Assembly (NCBI GenBank): GCA_947624465.1
Contig: CANQKJ010000013.1
Coordinates: 1 to 20,265 of the forward strand
Direction of reading: 5' to 3'
DNA from: an uncultured Oscillospiraceae bacterium
Lineage (GTDB): Bacteria > Bacillota > Clostridia > Oscillospirales > Oscillospiraceae
DNA: 20,265 nucleotides
The translations under genes were made by a program, and so were the position numbers. Each line of letters opens with the position of its first letter. Positions within the stretch are counted from its first letter, which is position 1. This document shows positions 13,278-20,224 of the stretch, in pieces. The notes below the pieces were generated by a model that did not search any database, was not told where the DNA came from, and saw nothing but the letters and a program-made list of their open reading frames with translations.

Positions 13278-14197
13278 AGGGTATCCTGGACTACGTCACC
13301 AACCGGGAGAAGACGGTGGACAGCCTCATCTCCGGCGTGAACTGCGTGGCGGAGACAGCCCTCGATGAATTTGAATCGGTGAAAAAACTCTTTGACAAGA
13401 CCGACGGCCGCGCCTACTACCACATCGTCCAGTCCTTCTCTCCCGACGACCCCCTGGACTTCGAGACGGCTCACGAGATCGGCGTGAAGCTGGCGGAGTA
13501 CTTCAAGGGCTATCAATGTCTCGTCGCCACCCATATGAACACCGCTCACATCCACAACCACATCATCCTGAACTCGGTGAACTTCGAGAATGGGAAGAAG
13601 TATCATCAGAGCGCCAGAGAGATGCAGATGGTCAAGGAGTACTCCAATCAGTTGTGTCTGAAGTATGGATTGTCCGTCACCGAGACGAAGGCGGACCGCA
13701 GGCGCATCCCAAAGTGGAAAAAGGATCTCCGCTTCGTAATCCGCGAGGCGATGAAGCAGACCAGGACGCGGGAGGAATTCATCGAGACGATGAACGCCTG
13801 GGGCTATGGTGTGAAGTGGGAGCCCAATCAAAAATATATCACCTATACCACGCCGGAAAACTTCCGCTGCCGGGACAACAAGCTGTTCGATGACACGCTG
13901 CTCCGGGAAAACATGGAGAACTACTTCGAGATGGGCGGGTGTGATTATCTGGAGGACCGTCGATACTATGACCCGGAGATCACCGTCGACGATATCGTCT
14001 CAGAGATCGCGTCCATCCTGGACGCGCTGGCCATCGGGGACAACGATCGGTTCCATCTGGAGACGATCCACCACAGCGACAAAGAGGTGGAGAAGTTGCT
14101 GGCCATGGGCCACAAGCTGGAACACGCCCAGTACATGGTGGATGATGACGAGGAATACGAGCAACAGCACGGCTTCGGGATGACGATGATGTGGTAA
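13238..14197 (+). CDS. short MOBP-type relaxase
   Basis: 319 residues, Relaxase/mobilisation nuclease family (PF03432). Candidate nucleophile Tyr19 in LDYVTNREKT; the metal-binding histidine triad is H104-I-H106-N-H108 in HMNTAHIHNHIILNSVNF. It nicks oriT, stays on the 5' end and pilots the strand into a conjugation channel. It is short for the family (often 400-600 residues): only about 130 residues, mostly acidic, follow the nuclease domain, with no helicase or primase. GGAGGTG precedes the ATG within mobC. No coupling protein or type IV secretion gene is present, so transfer would need a helper element. Confidence 0.88.
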   Translation: MASVKFIAVSRGLKGILDYVTNREKTVDSLISGVNCVAETALDEFESVKKLFDKTDGRAYYHIVQSFSPDDPLDFETAHEIGVKLAEYFKGYQCLVATHMNTAHIHNHIILNSVNFENGKKYHQSAREMQMVKEYSNQLCLKYGLSVTETKADRRRIPKWKKDLRFVIREAMKQTRTREEFIETMNAWGYGVKWEPNQKYITYTTPENFRCRDNKLFDDTLLRENMENYFEMGGCDYLEDRRYYDPEITVDDIVSEIASILDALAIGDNDRFHLETIHHSDKEVEKLLAMGHKLEHAQYMVDDDEEYEQQHGFGMTMMW

Positions 14198-14225
14198 AAG
14201 GCTCCGGCGGCGAGAGAATTTCAGC

Positions 14226-14287
14226 TGTTAACAAAGTGATAACTCCGCCGAAAAGCTCTGGCTATTCTCTCTGATTGCTGGTAGTAT
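14226..14287 (+). promoter_or_regulatory. promoter P2 of the secreted-protein gene, same layout as the int promoters
   Basis: TGTTAA (14226) and TGATAA (14237) are 11 bp apart, then 15 bp, CTGGCT (14258-14263), 18 bp and extended -10 TGG-TAGTAT (14282-14287). Matches P1 and P3 box by box. Confidence 0.6.
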
Positions 14288-14333
14288 TTGCGTTGCGAAA
14301 GCGCCAAAACAATACCAGAAGGAGGCCACACGG

Positions 14334-15185
14334 ATGAAAAACCATATCAAGAATCTGCTGCTCGTAGTCGTCGGCATCCTCGCCGGAGTAACGCTCACCA
14401 GCGGAGCCCAGGCGGCCGCCGCATGGCTCACCGCCTACCGGAGCAACTGCGCCGTCTACATCGACGGCCAGAGGACGGAACTCACCGCGTACATGATCAA
14501 CGACGAGAACTATGTCCGGCTGCGGGATATCGGGGCCAAAGTGGGCTTCAACGTCTACTGGGACGGCACCGTCCAGCTCGAGTCGGACAAGCCCTACACC
14601 GGCGTGGCGCCGGACGGTCAGAAGGGAGAGTTCGCAAAGCCGCAAGGTACCGTGACCCTGCCGACGGACGGCAGCCAGTACGTCCCCAAGGTAGGCGACG
14701 TGATCCCATGCGACGATGGTACCACATACACCGTCACCGATGTCAGGCACTGGGACAACAACGCTTTCTCCAGCGGCCCGCTCCCCCCTCTGCCCACGCC
14801 CACCTGCGACTGGAGCAGCTTCCCCACGGTGGAACTGCCCACGCCGGAGGCGAGGCACTTTCAGGACTCCAGCGGGGATTACCTCTACGTCCACAACCTC
14901 TACGAGACCCGCCGGATGCAGTACACCCTCATGAATCTGGCAGGGTCAAACCCTGAAACCAGCATCAATGGTCGTCTGAAATACGGCTCCAAGGGAACGC
15001 CCTACGTCCGCATCAGTCTCACCATCCCGGACAGCGCCCCCGCGTGGTCCTTCTGGCCCTGGCGGGACAGTGAACTGACCAAGCTGTTCAACTCCTGCCC
15101 GCCGGGGACTTACTCGGTGGAGGCGTGGGATCTGTACAAGGATGGCGTGTATAATCACACGGAGTACCGGGTGTATGTGACCTGA
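14334..15185 (+). CDS. secreted copper-amine-oxidase-like stalk-domain protein
   Basis: 283 residues. Signal peptide: KNHIKN, a hydrophobic core LLLVVVGILAGVTLT and cleavage after SGAQA (about residue 27). Residues about 33-86 form the stalk domain (PF07833) with YMINDENYVRLRDIGAKVGF and VYWDG, common in Clostridia surface and secreted proteins, where it acts as a structural module and not as an oxidase. The rest has no family I know and ends in a beta-rich region. AGGAGG lies 9 nt before the ATG. It sits alone between relaxase and integrase operon, under an integrase-type promoter, and is closed by a terminator, so it looks like inserted cargo. Confidence 0.8.
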   Translation: MKNHIKNLLLVVVGILAGVTLTSGAQAAAAWLTAYRSNCAVYIDGQRTELTAYMINDENYVRLRDIGAKVGFNVYWDGTVQLESDKPYTGVAPDGQKGEFAKPQGTVTLPTDGSQYVPKVGDVIPCDDGTTYTVTDVRHWDNNAFSSGPLPPLPTPTCDWSSFPTVELPTPEARHFQDSSGDYLYVHNLYETRRMQYTLMNLAGSNPETSINGRLKYGSKGTPYVRISLTIPDSAPAWSFWPWRDSELTKLFNSCPPGTYSVEAWDLYKDGVYNHTEYRVYVT

Positions 15186-15199
15186 TCGCACAAGGATTC

Positions 15200-15239
15200 G
15201 GGGGCCGCTTCATCCGCAAATGGAGCGGCCCCGCCTTTT
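15200..15239 (+). terminator. terminator of the secreted-protein gene
   Basis: GGGGCCGCT (15201-15209) pairs with AGCGGCCCC (15224-15232), followed by TTTT, 15 nt after the stop codon. Confidence 0.7.
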
Positions 15240-15285
15240 GGAAAAAGGATTTTCCACGCATATAGAAACCGATTTCGAGGGGTGG

Positions 15286-15494
15286 TAAGGTAACTACACA
15301 GGCCCCCCTTGTTTCGCGGTTTTGGGCCTTAGAGAATCAAGGATTGTGAAGCTCCGAAATGCGTAGAAAGCAGAGAGCCCATGTCACGCTTGTAAGTCCG
15401 TTTTTCAGAGGGATAAGGTAAATACACAGACTCCTCACGTTTCGCGGTTTTGAGCCTTAGAGAATCAAGGGCTGCGGGACCCTAAAGCGTGACA
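15286..15494. repeat. 57-bp direct repeats, period 128, with inverted flanks; no gene
   Basis: 15286-15342 and 15414-15470 are alike at 50 of 57 positions by my count; both contain TTTCGCGGTTTT and CCTTAGAGAATCAAGG. The second copy is bracketed by a perfect 10-bp inverted repeat, TGTCACGCTT (15382-15391) and AAGCGTGACA (15485-15494). No coding frame is credible. It could be a DNA-binding array, a recombination relic or a small RNA. The gene-free stretch runs from 15186 to 15648. Confidence 0.6.
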
Positions 15495-15559
15495 CCGCGG
15501 CCTTCCGAGTGGTGCAAAAAGTTCCATGCCTAAAACAAGAGAGCACACCCGCAAACAAA

Positions 15560-15621
15560 TGATAACAGTTTGATAATTGTACGCCTTACCCTTGGCTATT
15601 CTCTCTGTTTACTGGTATTGT
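15560..15621 (+). promoter_or_regulatory. promoter P3 of the DUF6809-int B operon
   Basis: TGATAA at 15560 and 15571, 15 bp, TTGGCT (15592-15597), 18 bp, extended -10 TGG-TATTGT (15616-15621). Confidence 0.6.
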
Positions 15622-15648
15622 GTGTTGCTGGAAAAGGAGGCGACCGCC

Positions 15649-15975
15649 ATGCCCGAATACCTGAAAGCACTCCACGAACGGTTCAGCAAAGTGTCACCCG
15701 AAGCGATGAGGATACAGCGTAAGCGAGACAGAATCCTCACGAAACTACGCAGACAACTGGGTAAAAGCCAGCGGGTCCTGTTGCTCCATCTACTGGATCT
15801 GGAGGACGACCTGCGGGATCAGACCTCGCTGGACAGCTTTCTCTCCGGCATCAGGCTGGCCAGAGGGGTCGAACAGGAGCTGGGCGAACTGCCGTCCTAT
15901 TCCTTCGACAATGAAAGCGAAGAGCAGGCGAGGAAAAGGAACGGAGGTGACTCACAGTGCAAAAGAAGTTACTAA
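15649..15975 (+). CDS. small DUF6809-like protein, integrase operon partner (copy B)
   Basis: 108 residues, clearly homologous to the protein at 1005-1328 throughout, including the DLEDDLRDQTSLDSFLSG core. ATG at 15649 follows AAAAGGAGG; the open frame extends back to an ATG at 15577 but that part would overlap the promoter. It overlaps int B by 19 nt, exactly as in copy A, so the coupling is maintained by selection or recent duplication. Function unknown; see copy A for the directionality-factor idea. Confidence 0.8.
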   Translation: MPEYLKALHERFSKVSPEAMRIQRKRDRILTKLRRQLGKSQRVLLLHLLDLEDDLRDQTSLDSFLSGIRLARGVEQELGELPSYSFDNESEEQARKRNGGDSQCKRSY

Positions 15976-17171
15976 CCAACGGCAACGTGTTCAAGCGCAC
16001 CGATGGCCGCTGGAACGGCGTGGTCTGGTATCTCGATGAGCAAGGAGAACGAAAGCGCAAATCCTTCTGCGGGACCTCCAAGCCAGAGGTCAAGGCCAAG
16101 ATCACCGAGTACATCGCGGACTTCAAACATCAGCTCACCGCCTCGGACGAGTCCAAAGCCAAGCTGGAAGACAGCATGAAAAACTGGCTCCGGGTGTTCA
16201 AATTCCCCTCGGTGGAGCGCACCACCTATGACCGGCTGGAGTGGACCGCCACCCACTTGGTCTACCCTCCGCTGGGCGACAAAGTGGTGGGCGACGTCAC
16301 CTCGGCGGACGTCAAGGCCACCCTCAATCACTGGATGGCCGTGTGCTTCGCCTACACCACCGTGAAGAAAGTCCACAACCTCCTCACCGACTACTTCCGC
16401 TACCTCACCCAGCAGGAACTCGTCACGAAGAACCCCATGCCTGCCGCGCCCATGATCAAGCGGGCAAACTTCCTGGCCGCCCAGGGCAAAGAGAACCTGC
16501 CCACCTTCGAGACGGTGACGACCTTCTCGCCCTCTGAAATTGAACGCTTCAAGGCCGAGGCTGTGCGGAGATGGGGCAACGGCAAACGGATCTACCAGCA
16601 GTCTTCCGCCTACGTCCTCATGCTGAACACCGGCCTCCGCACCTGTGAGGTGCTGGGACTGCTGAACAACGACATCGACTTGGATCGCCGGGCCATCCAC
16701 CTCCAGCGGGGCGTGAAGGAGATCGCCAAGCGAAACGGCACAGATGCCGCCGGCGGGATGGAGATGAAGGTGGGAAAGCTGAAAACCGCCTCCAGCAAGC
16801 GGGACGTGCCGCTGAACCAATCCGCTGTGGATGCCATCCTGGATTTGAGAGCGGAGCGGTATTTCGGGGAGAACGCACCGCTGATTGCGGACGAAAGCGG
16901 CGGCTACACCAAACCGGTGAACTTCCGCAAACGCTACTACCGAATCCTTGAAGCGGCGGGGATCGAGCAGAAGGGTCTGCACAGCCTCCGTCACACCTTC
17001 GCCACCAACCTGGTCAACGGCGTGAAGCTGCCCGACGGCACTATCAAGGCCCTATCGCCACGCCAGGTGGCGGACCTCCTGGGCCACTCTACCTCTGAAA
17101 TCACCGAACTCTACTATGTGCGTAAAGACACCGCCCGTCTGGCTGGGATCACGGCGGGGTTCGAGCTATGA
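15957..17171 (+). CDS. int: tyrosine recombinase / integrase B (Tn916-like)
   Basis: 404 residues, 26 substitutions from int A with no gaps. All catalytic residues are in the same places (Arg228, His342, Arg345, His377, Tyr386), so it looks functional. Start is GTG at 15957 after CGGAGGTG; ATG in copy A. The substitutions cluster around residues 105-130 and 195-320, while the arm-binding N-terminus (1-100) is identical, consistent with both enzymes reading the same arm repeats. The nearest downstream att has been lost: sequence homologous to the right end stops at about 17301. It would have to act on the site at 20225, about 3 kb away. Confidence 0.95.
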   Translation: MQKKLLTNGNVFKRTDGRWNGVVWYLDEQGERKRKSFCGTSKPEVKAKITEYIADFKHQLTASDESKAKLEDSMKNWLRVFKFPSVERTTYDRLEWTATHLVYPPLGDKVVGDVTSADVKATLNHWMAVCFAYTTVKKVHNLLTDYFRYLTQQELVTKNPMPAAPMIKRANFLAAQGKENLPTFETVTTFSPSEIERFKAEAVRRWGNGKRIYQQSSAYVLMLNTGLRTCEVLGLLNNDIDLDRRAIHLQRGVKEIAKRNGTDAAGGMEMKVGKLKTASSKRDVPLNQSAVDAILDLRAERYFGENAPLIADESGGYTKPVNFRKRYYRILEAAGIEQKGLHSLRHTFATNLVNGVKLPDGTIKALSPRQVADLLGHSTSEITELYYVRKDTARLAGITAGFEL

Positions 17172-17248
17172 GCCGTGCAAAAACACCCCTGCCTAAAACA
17201 GTAGAGTCACTCAGCGGCTCAAAACCTGAGATACTGATACAAAGAAAA

Positions 17249-17284
17249 GGCCCCTCTGGTCAAAACTCGCCGACCAGAGGGGCC
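17249..17284 (-). terminator. hairpin downstream of int B
   Basis: GGCCCCTCTGGT (17249-17260) and ACCAGAGGGGCC (17273-17284) form a perfect 12-bp stem, the homologue of 2602-2635, with its T-rich side on the minus strand. Confidence 0.6.
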
Positions 17285-17290
17285 AAAAAC

Positions 17291-17301
17291 TTTGATGCTA
17301 T
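17291..17301. repeat. truncated arm repeat: right-end scar of the int B element
   Basis: TTTGATGCTAT matches 2643-2653 and 20061-20071, but homology ends here and the second repeat, terminator hairpin and tRNA core are absent. It marks a recombination or deletion breakpoint. Confidence 0.6.
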
Positions 17302-17391
17302 ACTGGACGGAAAGAGGCTGAAGTGAGCAATTCCAAGATCAGAAGGCACTGCGGTGCAATTCAGATCACTATCGGGCTCACCGATTGCAAA

Positions 17392-17420
17392 TTGACAAGG
17401 GGAAAGGGGTGTAGTATGAT
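17392..17420 (+). promoter_or_regulatory. promoter of the ParB-like / methyltransferase operon
   Basis: TTGACA (17392-17397), 17 bp, TATGAT (17415-17420), 36 bp before the ATG at 17456. Confidence 0.7.
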
Positions 17421-17455
17421 AAAAGCGAATTTTGACAGTTAAAGGGGAAAACGAA

Positions 17456-18886
17456 ATGGCAGAGAAGAAATATGTATACCAAGAAGTTAAAATAGCTGAT
17501 TTGCTTCTCAATTCCAGCAATCCTCGCTTTATTCCTGTGAAATATCAAACTGAAACCATATTGTCTATGATCGATGATCAAAGGGAAAAACTGGTCGTTC
17601 TTGCTGAACATATTATTAAACATGGGTTAAACCCAACTGATGTTATTCTCGTTTGTCCTTATGAAAAGCAATGGTTGGTTCTTGAGGGAAACCGGCGTGT
17701 TACTGCACTGAAGTTAATAAATGAACCTGATCTAATCCCCGATGAACTTATAAAACTAAAAAGAGAATTTAAACGCTTGAATGGAGTAGTAGACGACTCC
17801 CTTTTGGACAGCATCCCTTGTGTAGTTGCAAGGGATGCAGAACAGGGAAAAGAATGGATACGATTAAAACATACAGGCGAAAATGAAGGAGCTGGAACCG
17901 TTCGGTGGGATGGCCAACAGACAAGTCGGTTTAACTCTCTAACAAGTGGTATAGTTGACGCGCGTATTATTTTCCTTGATGAATTAAGAGGATCAAAAGA
18001 AATCCCAGCAGAATATAAAGAGCATTTTCACTTGATAAAAAAGACCAATTTTGACCGGCTTACTAAGGATCCTGATGCGCGAGAATTACTTGGGATAGGG
18101 ACTTCTGATAACAAACTTTTTCTTGTAGATGGTGTAAATGCTTATTTGTTAGAAGTGTTATATGATTTAATATTTGCCGATCTGAGCGTTGGGAAAATTT
18201 ATAGTAAAGAGGATCGAAAAGAATATCTTTTAAGTATTATTAAGCGAGTGGAAGAAAAAGAATCTGGCAAAAATGCAGGTGATGAGTCAGCCCCTAAGCA
18301 ACCTGATAGTAAAGTTGATTCCTTTGATGCCAGTTTAGATAAAGATGAGGAAAGTGGTGCTAGCGGCACACTCTCAAGAAAGGATGGGGGCGCACAAGGG
18401 GCAGAATCAAGTACATCTGCTGGTCGGGGTGGAAGTTCCAAAGGAAAGAGTTATCCGATAAACCGAAAAGCCTTAGTCCCACAACATCATAGATTAACAA
18501 TTACACATGCCAGAATAACCAAAATTTTTAACGAACTTAAAGCTTTGGATATAGAGGCATATCCTAATGCTGTGGCTGTTCTCATGAGAGTTTTCATAGA
18601 ACTCAGTACTGATTGCTATATCTCAACTCATGCCCTTGCCAATGTAAATGCCGATAGTAAATTTCGACAAAAGATTGAAGCGGTTATAGGCGATTTAGAG
18701 GTGCAAAAAATACTAACTAAACATGAATTGCGTGCCGCAAGGCAGATGGCAAGTGGCAATATGGAGAACAGTTCAATTAAGACATTTCACGCTTATGTAC
18801 ACAATAAAGATTTGACCCCAAGCGCAACCGACTTAAAGGCTGCTTGGGATGATTTGTGGCCTTTCATTGAAGGTATGTGGCGGTGA
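17456..18886 (+). CDS. ParB/Srx-fold N-terminal domain protein, methyltransferase partner
   Basis: 476 residues. The N-terminal third is a ParB-like domain: VKIADLLLNSSNPRF, an LAEHIIKHGLNP helix and the key WLVLEGNRRVTALKLI segment (EGNRR at 77-81), which in ParB-fold proteins binds nucleotide or DNA and in some has nuclease activity. KHTGENEGAGTVRWDGQQTSRF near 139-159 is family-typical. A charged, Ser/Gly-rich linker spans about 266-332, followed by a helical C-terminal domain of about 145 residues that I do not recognise. No ParA partner or parS site is seen, so plasmid partitioning is unlikely. ATG 17456 has AAAGGGG 8 nt upstream; the TTG at 17432 does not. Six bases separate it from the methyltransferase gene. 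It is AT-rich, unlike the integrase genes. Confidence 0.8.
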   Translation: MAEKKYVYQEVKIADLLLNSSNPRFIPVKYQTETILSMIDDQREKLVVLAEHIIKHGLNPTDVILVCPYEKQWLVLEGNRRVTALKLINEPDLIPDELIKLKREFKRLNGVVDDSLLDSIPCVVARDAEQGKEWIRLKHTGENEGAGTVRWDGQQTSRFNSLTSGIVDARIIFLDELRGSKEIPAEYKEHFHLIKKTNFDRLTKDPDARELLGIGTSDNKLFLVDGVNAYLLEVLYDLIFADLSVGKIYSKEDRKEYLLSIIKRVEEKESGKNAGDESAPKQPDSKVDSFDASLDKDEESGASGTLSRKDGGAQGAESSTSAGRGGSSKGKSYPINRKALVPQHHRLTITHARITKIFNELKALDIEAYPNAVAVLMRVFIELSTDCYISTHALANVNADSKFRQKIEAVIGDLEVQKILTKHELRAARQMASGNMENSSIKTFHAYVHNKDLTPSATDLKAAWDDLWPFIEGMWR

Positions 18887-18892
18887 TACAGT

Positions 18893-19750
18893 ATGGCTTA
18901 CCCATCTCCATTACGGTACCCTGGAAGCAAAAAAAAACTATCAGAGTTTGTCCGAGATGTTATTATAGAGAATGATCTACTCGGAGGGACATACATTGAG
19001 CCTTTCGCAGGAGGAGCTAGTGTAGCCCTATACCTTTTGTTTACAGAGCATGTTAATAATATTATCATTAATGATGCGGATCGATCAATTTATGCGTTTT
19101 GGCATGCCGTTTTGAATGATACTGAAGAACTTTGTAAGCGAATTCATGATACTCCTGTGTCCGTTGCGGAGTGGGATAGACAGAGAGAACTTCAAAGCCG
19201 AAAAGAAGAGTGTAACTATCTTGAACTAGGGTTTTCTACTTTTTTTCTTAATAGGACAAATAGATCAGGAATAATTAGAGGCGGAATAATTGGAGGTAGG
19301 GGGCAAACAGGAAAATGGAAAATTGATTGTCGGTACAATAAGCCAGAATTAATAAAGAGAATTAAGAAAATTGCTTTATATTCTAACAGAATCAGCCTTT
19401 ACAATCATGATGCCATTGAGTTCATCAAAGGGATAAATATGTGCATAGATAATCAGACATTAATCTATTTTGATCCACCTTACTACAATCAGGGAGCCGC
19501 TTTGTATGCCAACTATTATACACATGACAGTCATGCTGAACTTGCAGAATTCATTCAGGGCTTGGGGTGCAAGTGGATGTTAACATATGACTACACCCCT
19601 GATATTATTGCGCTGTATCATGACGCGGAAAAGCGATTATTGACTCTAAACTATACTGCAGCACAAAAAGTCGCAGGAAGTGAAATGATAGCATTTTGTA
19701 ACCAACTGAAAATACCAGAGGGGCAATACTCTTCGGTTAGGATTGAATAA
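18893..19750 (+). CDS. D12-class (Dam-like) adenine-N6 DNA methyltransferase
   Basis: 285 residues, MethyltransfD12 family (PF02086). It starts PLRYPGSKKKL, as usual for Dam-type enzymes; motif I (S-adenosylmethionine binding) is EPFAGGAS at 36-43, and the catalytic motif IV is DPPY at 194-197. Length is normal and both motifs are intact, so it should be active; the recognition sequence cannot be read from the protein. It follows the ParB-like gene by 6 nt in one operon. No restriction endonuclease of a known family is adjacent, so either it is an orphan methylase or the ParB-like protein supplies the other half of a modification-based system. Confidence 0.9.
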   Translation: MAYPSPLRYPGSKKKLSEFVRDVIIENDLLGGTYIEPFAGGASVALYLLFTEHVNNIIINDADRSIYAFWHAVLNDTEELCKRIHDTPVSVAEWDRQRELQSRKEECNYLELGFSTFFLNRTNRSGIIRGGIIGGRGQTGKWKIDCRYNKPELIKRIKKIALYSNRISLYNHDAIEFIKGINMCIDNQTLIYFDPPYYNQGAALYANYYTHDSHAELAEFIQGLGCKWMLTYDYTPDIIALYHDAEKRLLTLNYTAAQKVAGSEMIAFCNQLKIPEGQYSSVRIE

Positions 19751-19810
19751 GCTAACAGATTAAGCTATCCTCCGTCATACCCTAGTGAATGGCATGGCGC
19801 AACCTGACGC

Positions 19811-19942
19811 ACCATCAAAGCCCTCTCGCCCCGCCAGGTGGCAGACCTGTTAGGGCACTCCACCTCTGAGATCACGGAACTCTACTACGTCAAACGGGAC
19901 ACTTCCCGACTGGCCGGGATCACGGCGGGGTTCGAGCTGTGA
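19811..19942 (+). pseudogene. 3' remnant of a third integrase
   Basis: The last 43 codons of an integrase, from TIKALSPRQ to GFEL and a TGA stop. The residues equal those of int A exactly, including LLGH and the catalytic Tyr, though the DNA differs at several silent sites. Nothing upstream belongs to an integrase: homology begins about 60 bp after the methyltransferase stop. It is the end of an element whose remainder was deleted or replaced. Confidence 0.85.
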
Positions 19943-20018
19943 GCCTGCAAAAACACCCCTGCCTAAAACAATAGGGTTGCCCAGCGGCTCAAAAACTGAG
20001 ATACTGATACAAAGAAAA

Positions 20019-20056
20019 CGCTCCCTAAGCTGACACAGCCGCCAACCTGGGGAGCG
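20019..20056 (-). terminator. hairpin downstream of the int remnant
   Basis: CGCTCCC (20019-20025) pairs with GGGAGCG (20050-20056). It sits where int A and int B have CCCCTCTGGT hairpins, but both arms have changed together. Confidence 0.5.
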
Positions 20057-20060
20057 AAAC

Positions 20061-20081
20061 TTTGATGCTATTTTGGTGCTG
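20061..20081. repeat. arm-type direct repeat, right end of the array
   Basis: GATGCTAT and GGTGCTG start 11 bp apart, identical to 2643-2663 over 21 bp, at nearly the same distance from the tRNA core. Confidence 0.55.
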
Positions 20082-20190
20082 TACTCAACGGAACGGGGTG
20101 GAACCGTTGACGCCAGACAGCACGATTTAAGCGTCAAAAAGGCATCAGACTCGGTCTCCCGAAAACCAACCCGCCGAAAAAGTACCGAAA

Positions 20191-20222
20191 AAAGCTCCGA
20201 AGTCAGGTGACTTCGGAGCTTT
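20191..20222 (-). terminator. intrinsic terminator 3' of tRNA-Trp (second full copy)
   Basis: Same 15-bp perfect stem as 2773-2804, directly following the tRNA CCA end on the minus strand, with a run of T beyond it. Confidence 0.75.
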
Positions 20223-20224
20223 AG

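Noticed and set aside
14262..14894. 210-codon open frame antisense to the secreted protein
   Set aside because: The plus strand has a signal peptide, a stalk domain, a promoter, a ribosome binding site and a terminator; the antisense frame has none.
15286..15470. CRISPR-like repeat
   Set aside because: Only two imperfect copies of 57 bp with a 71-bp gap and no cas genes nearby.
15972..16994. 340-codon open frame antisense to int B (and 1253-2053 antisense to int A)
   Set aside because: They mirror conserved codons of the integrases, lack ribosome binding sites and known domains, and exist because the G+C-rich third positions suppress stops in the opposite frame.
17456..18886. Plasmid partition ParB
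   Set aside because: No ParA neighbour and no parS-like palindromes seen; the partner is a methyltransferase.
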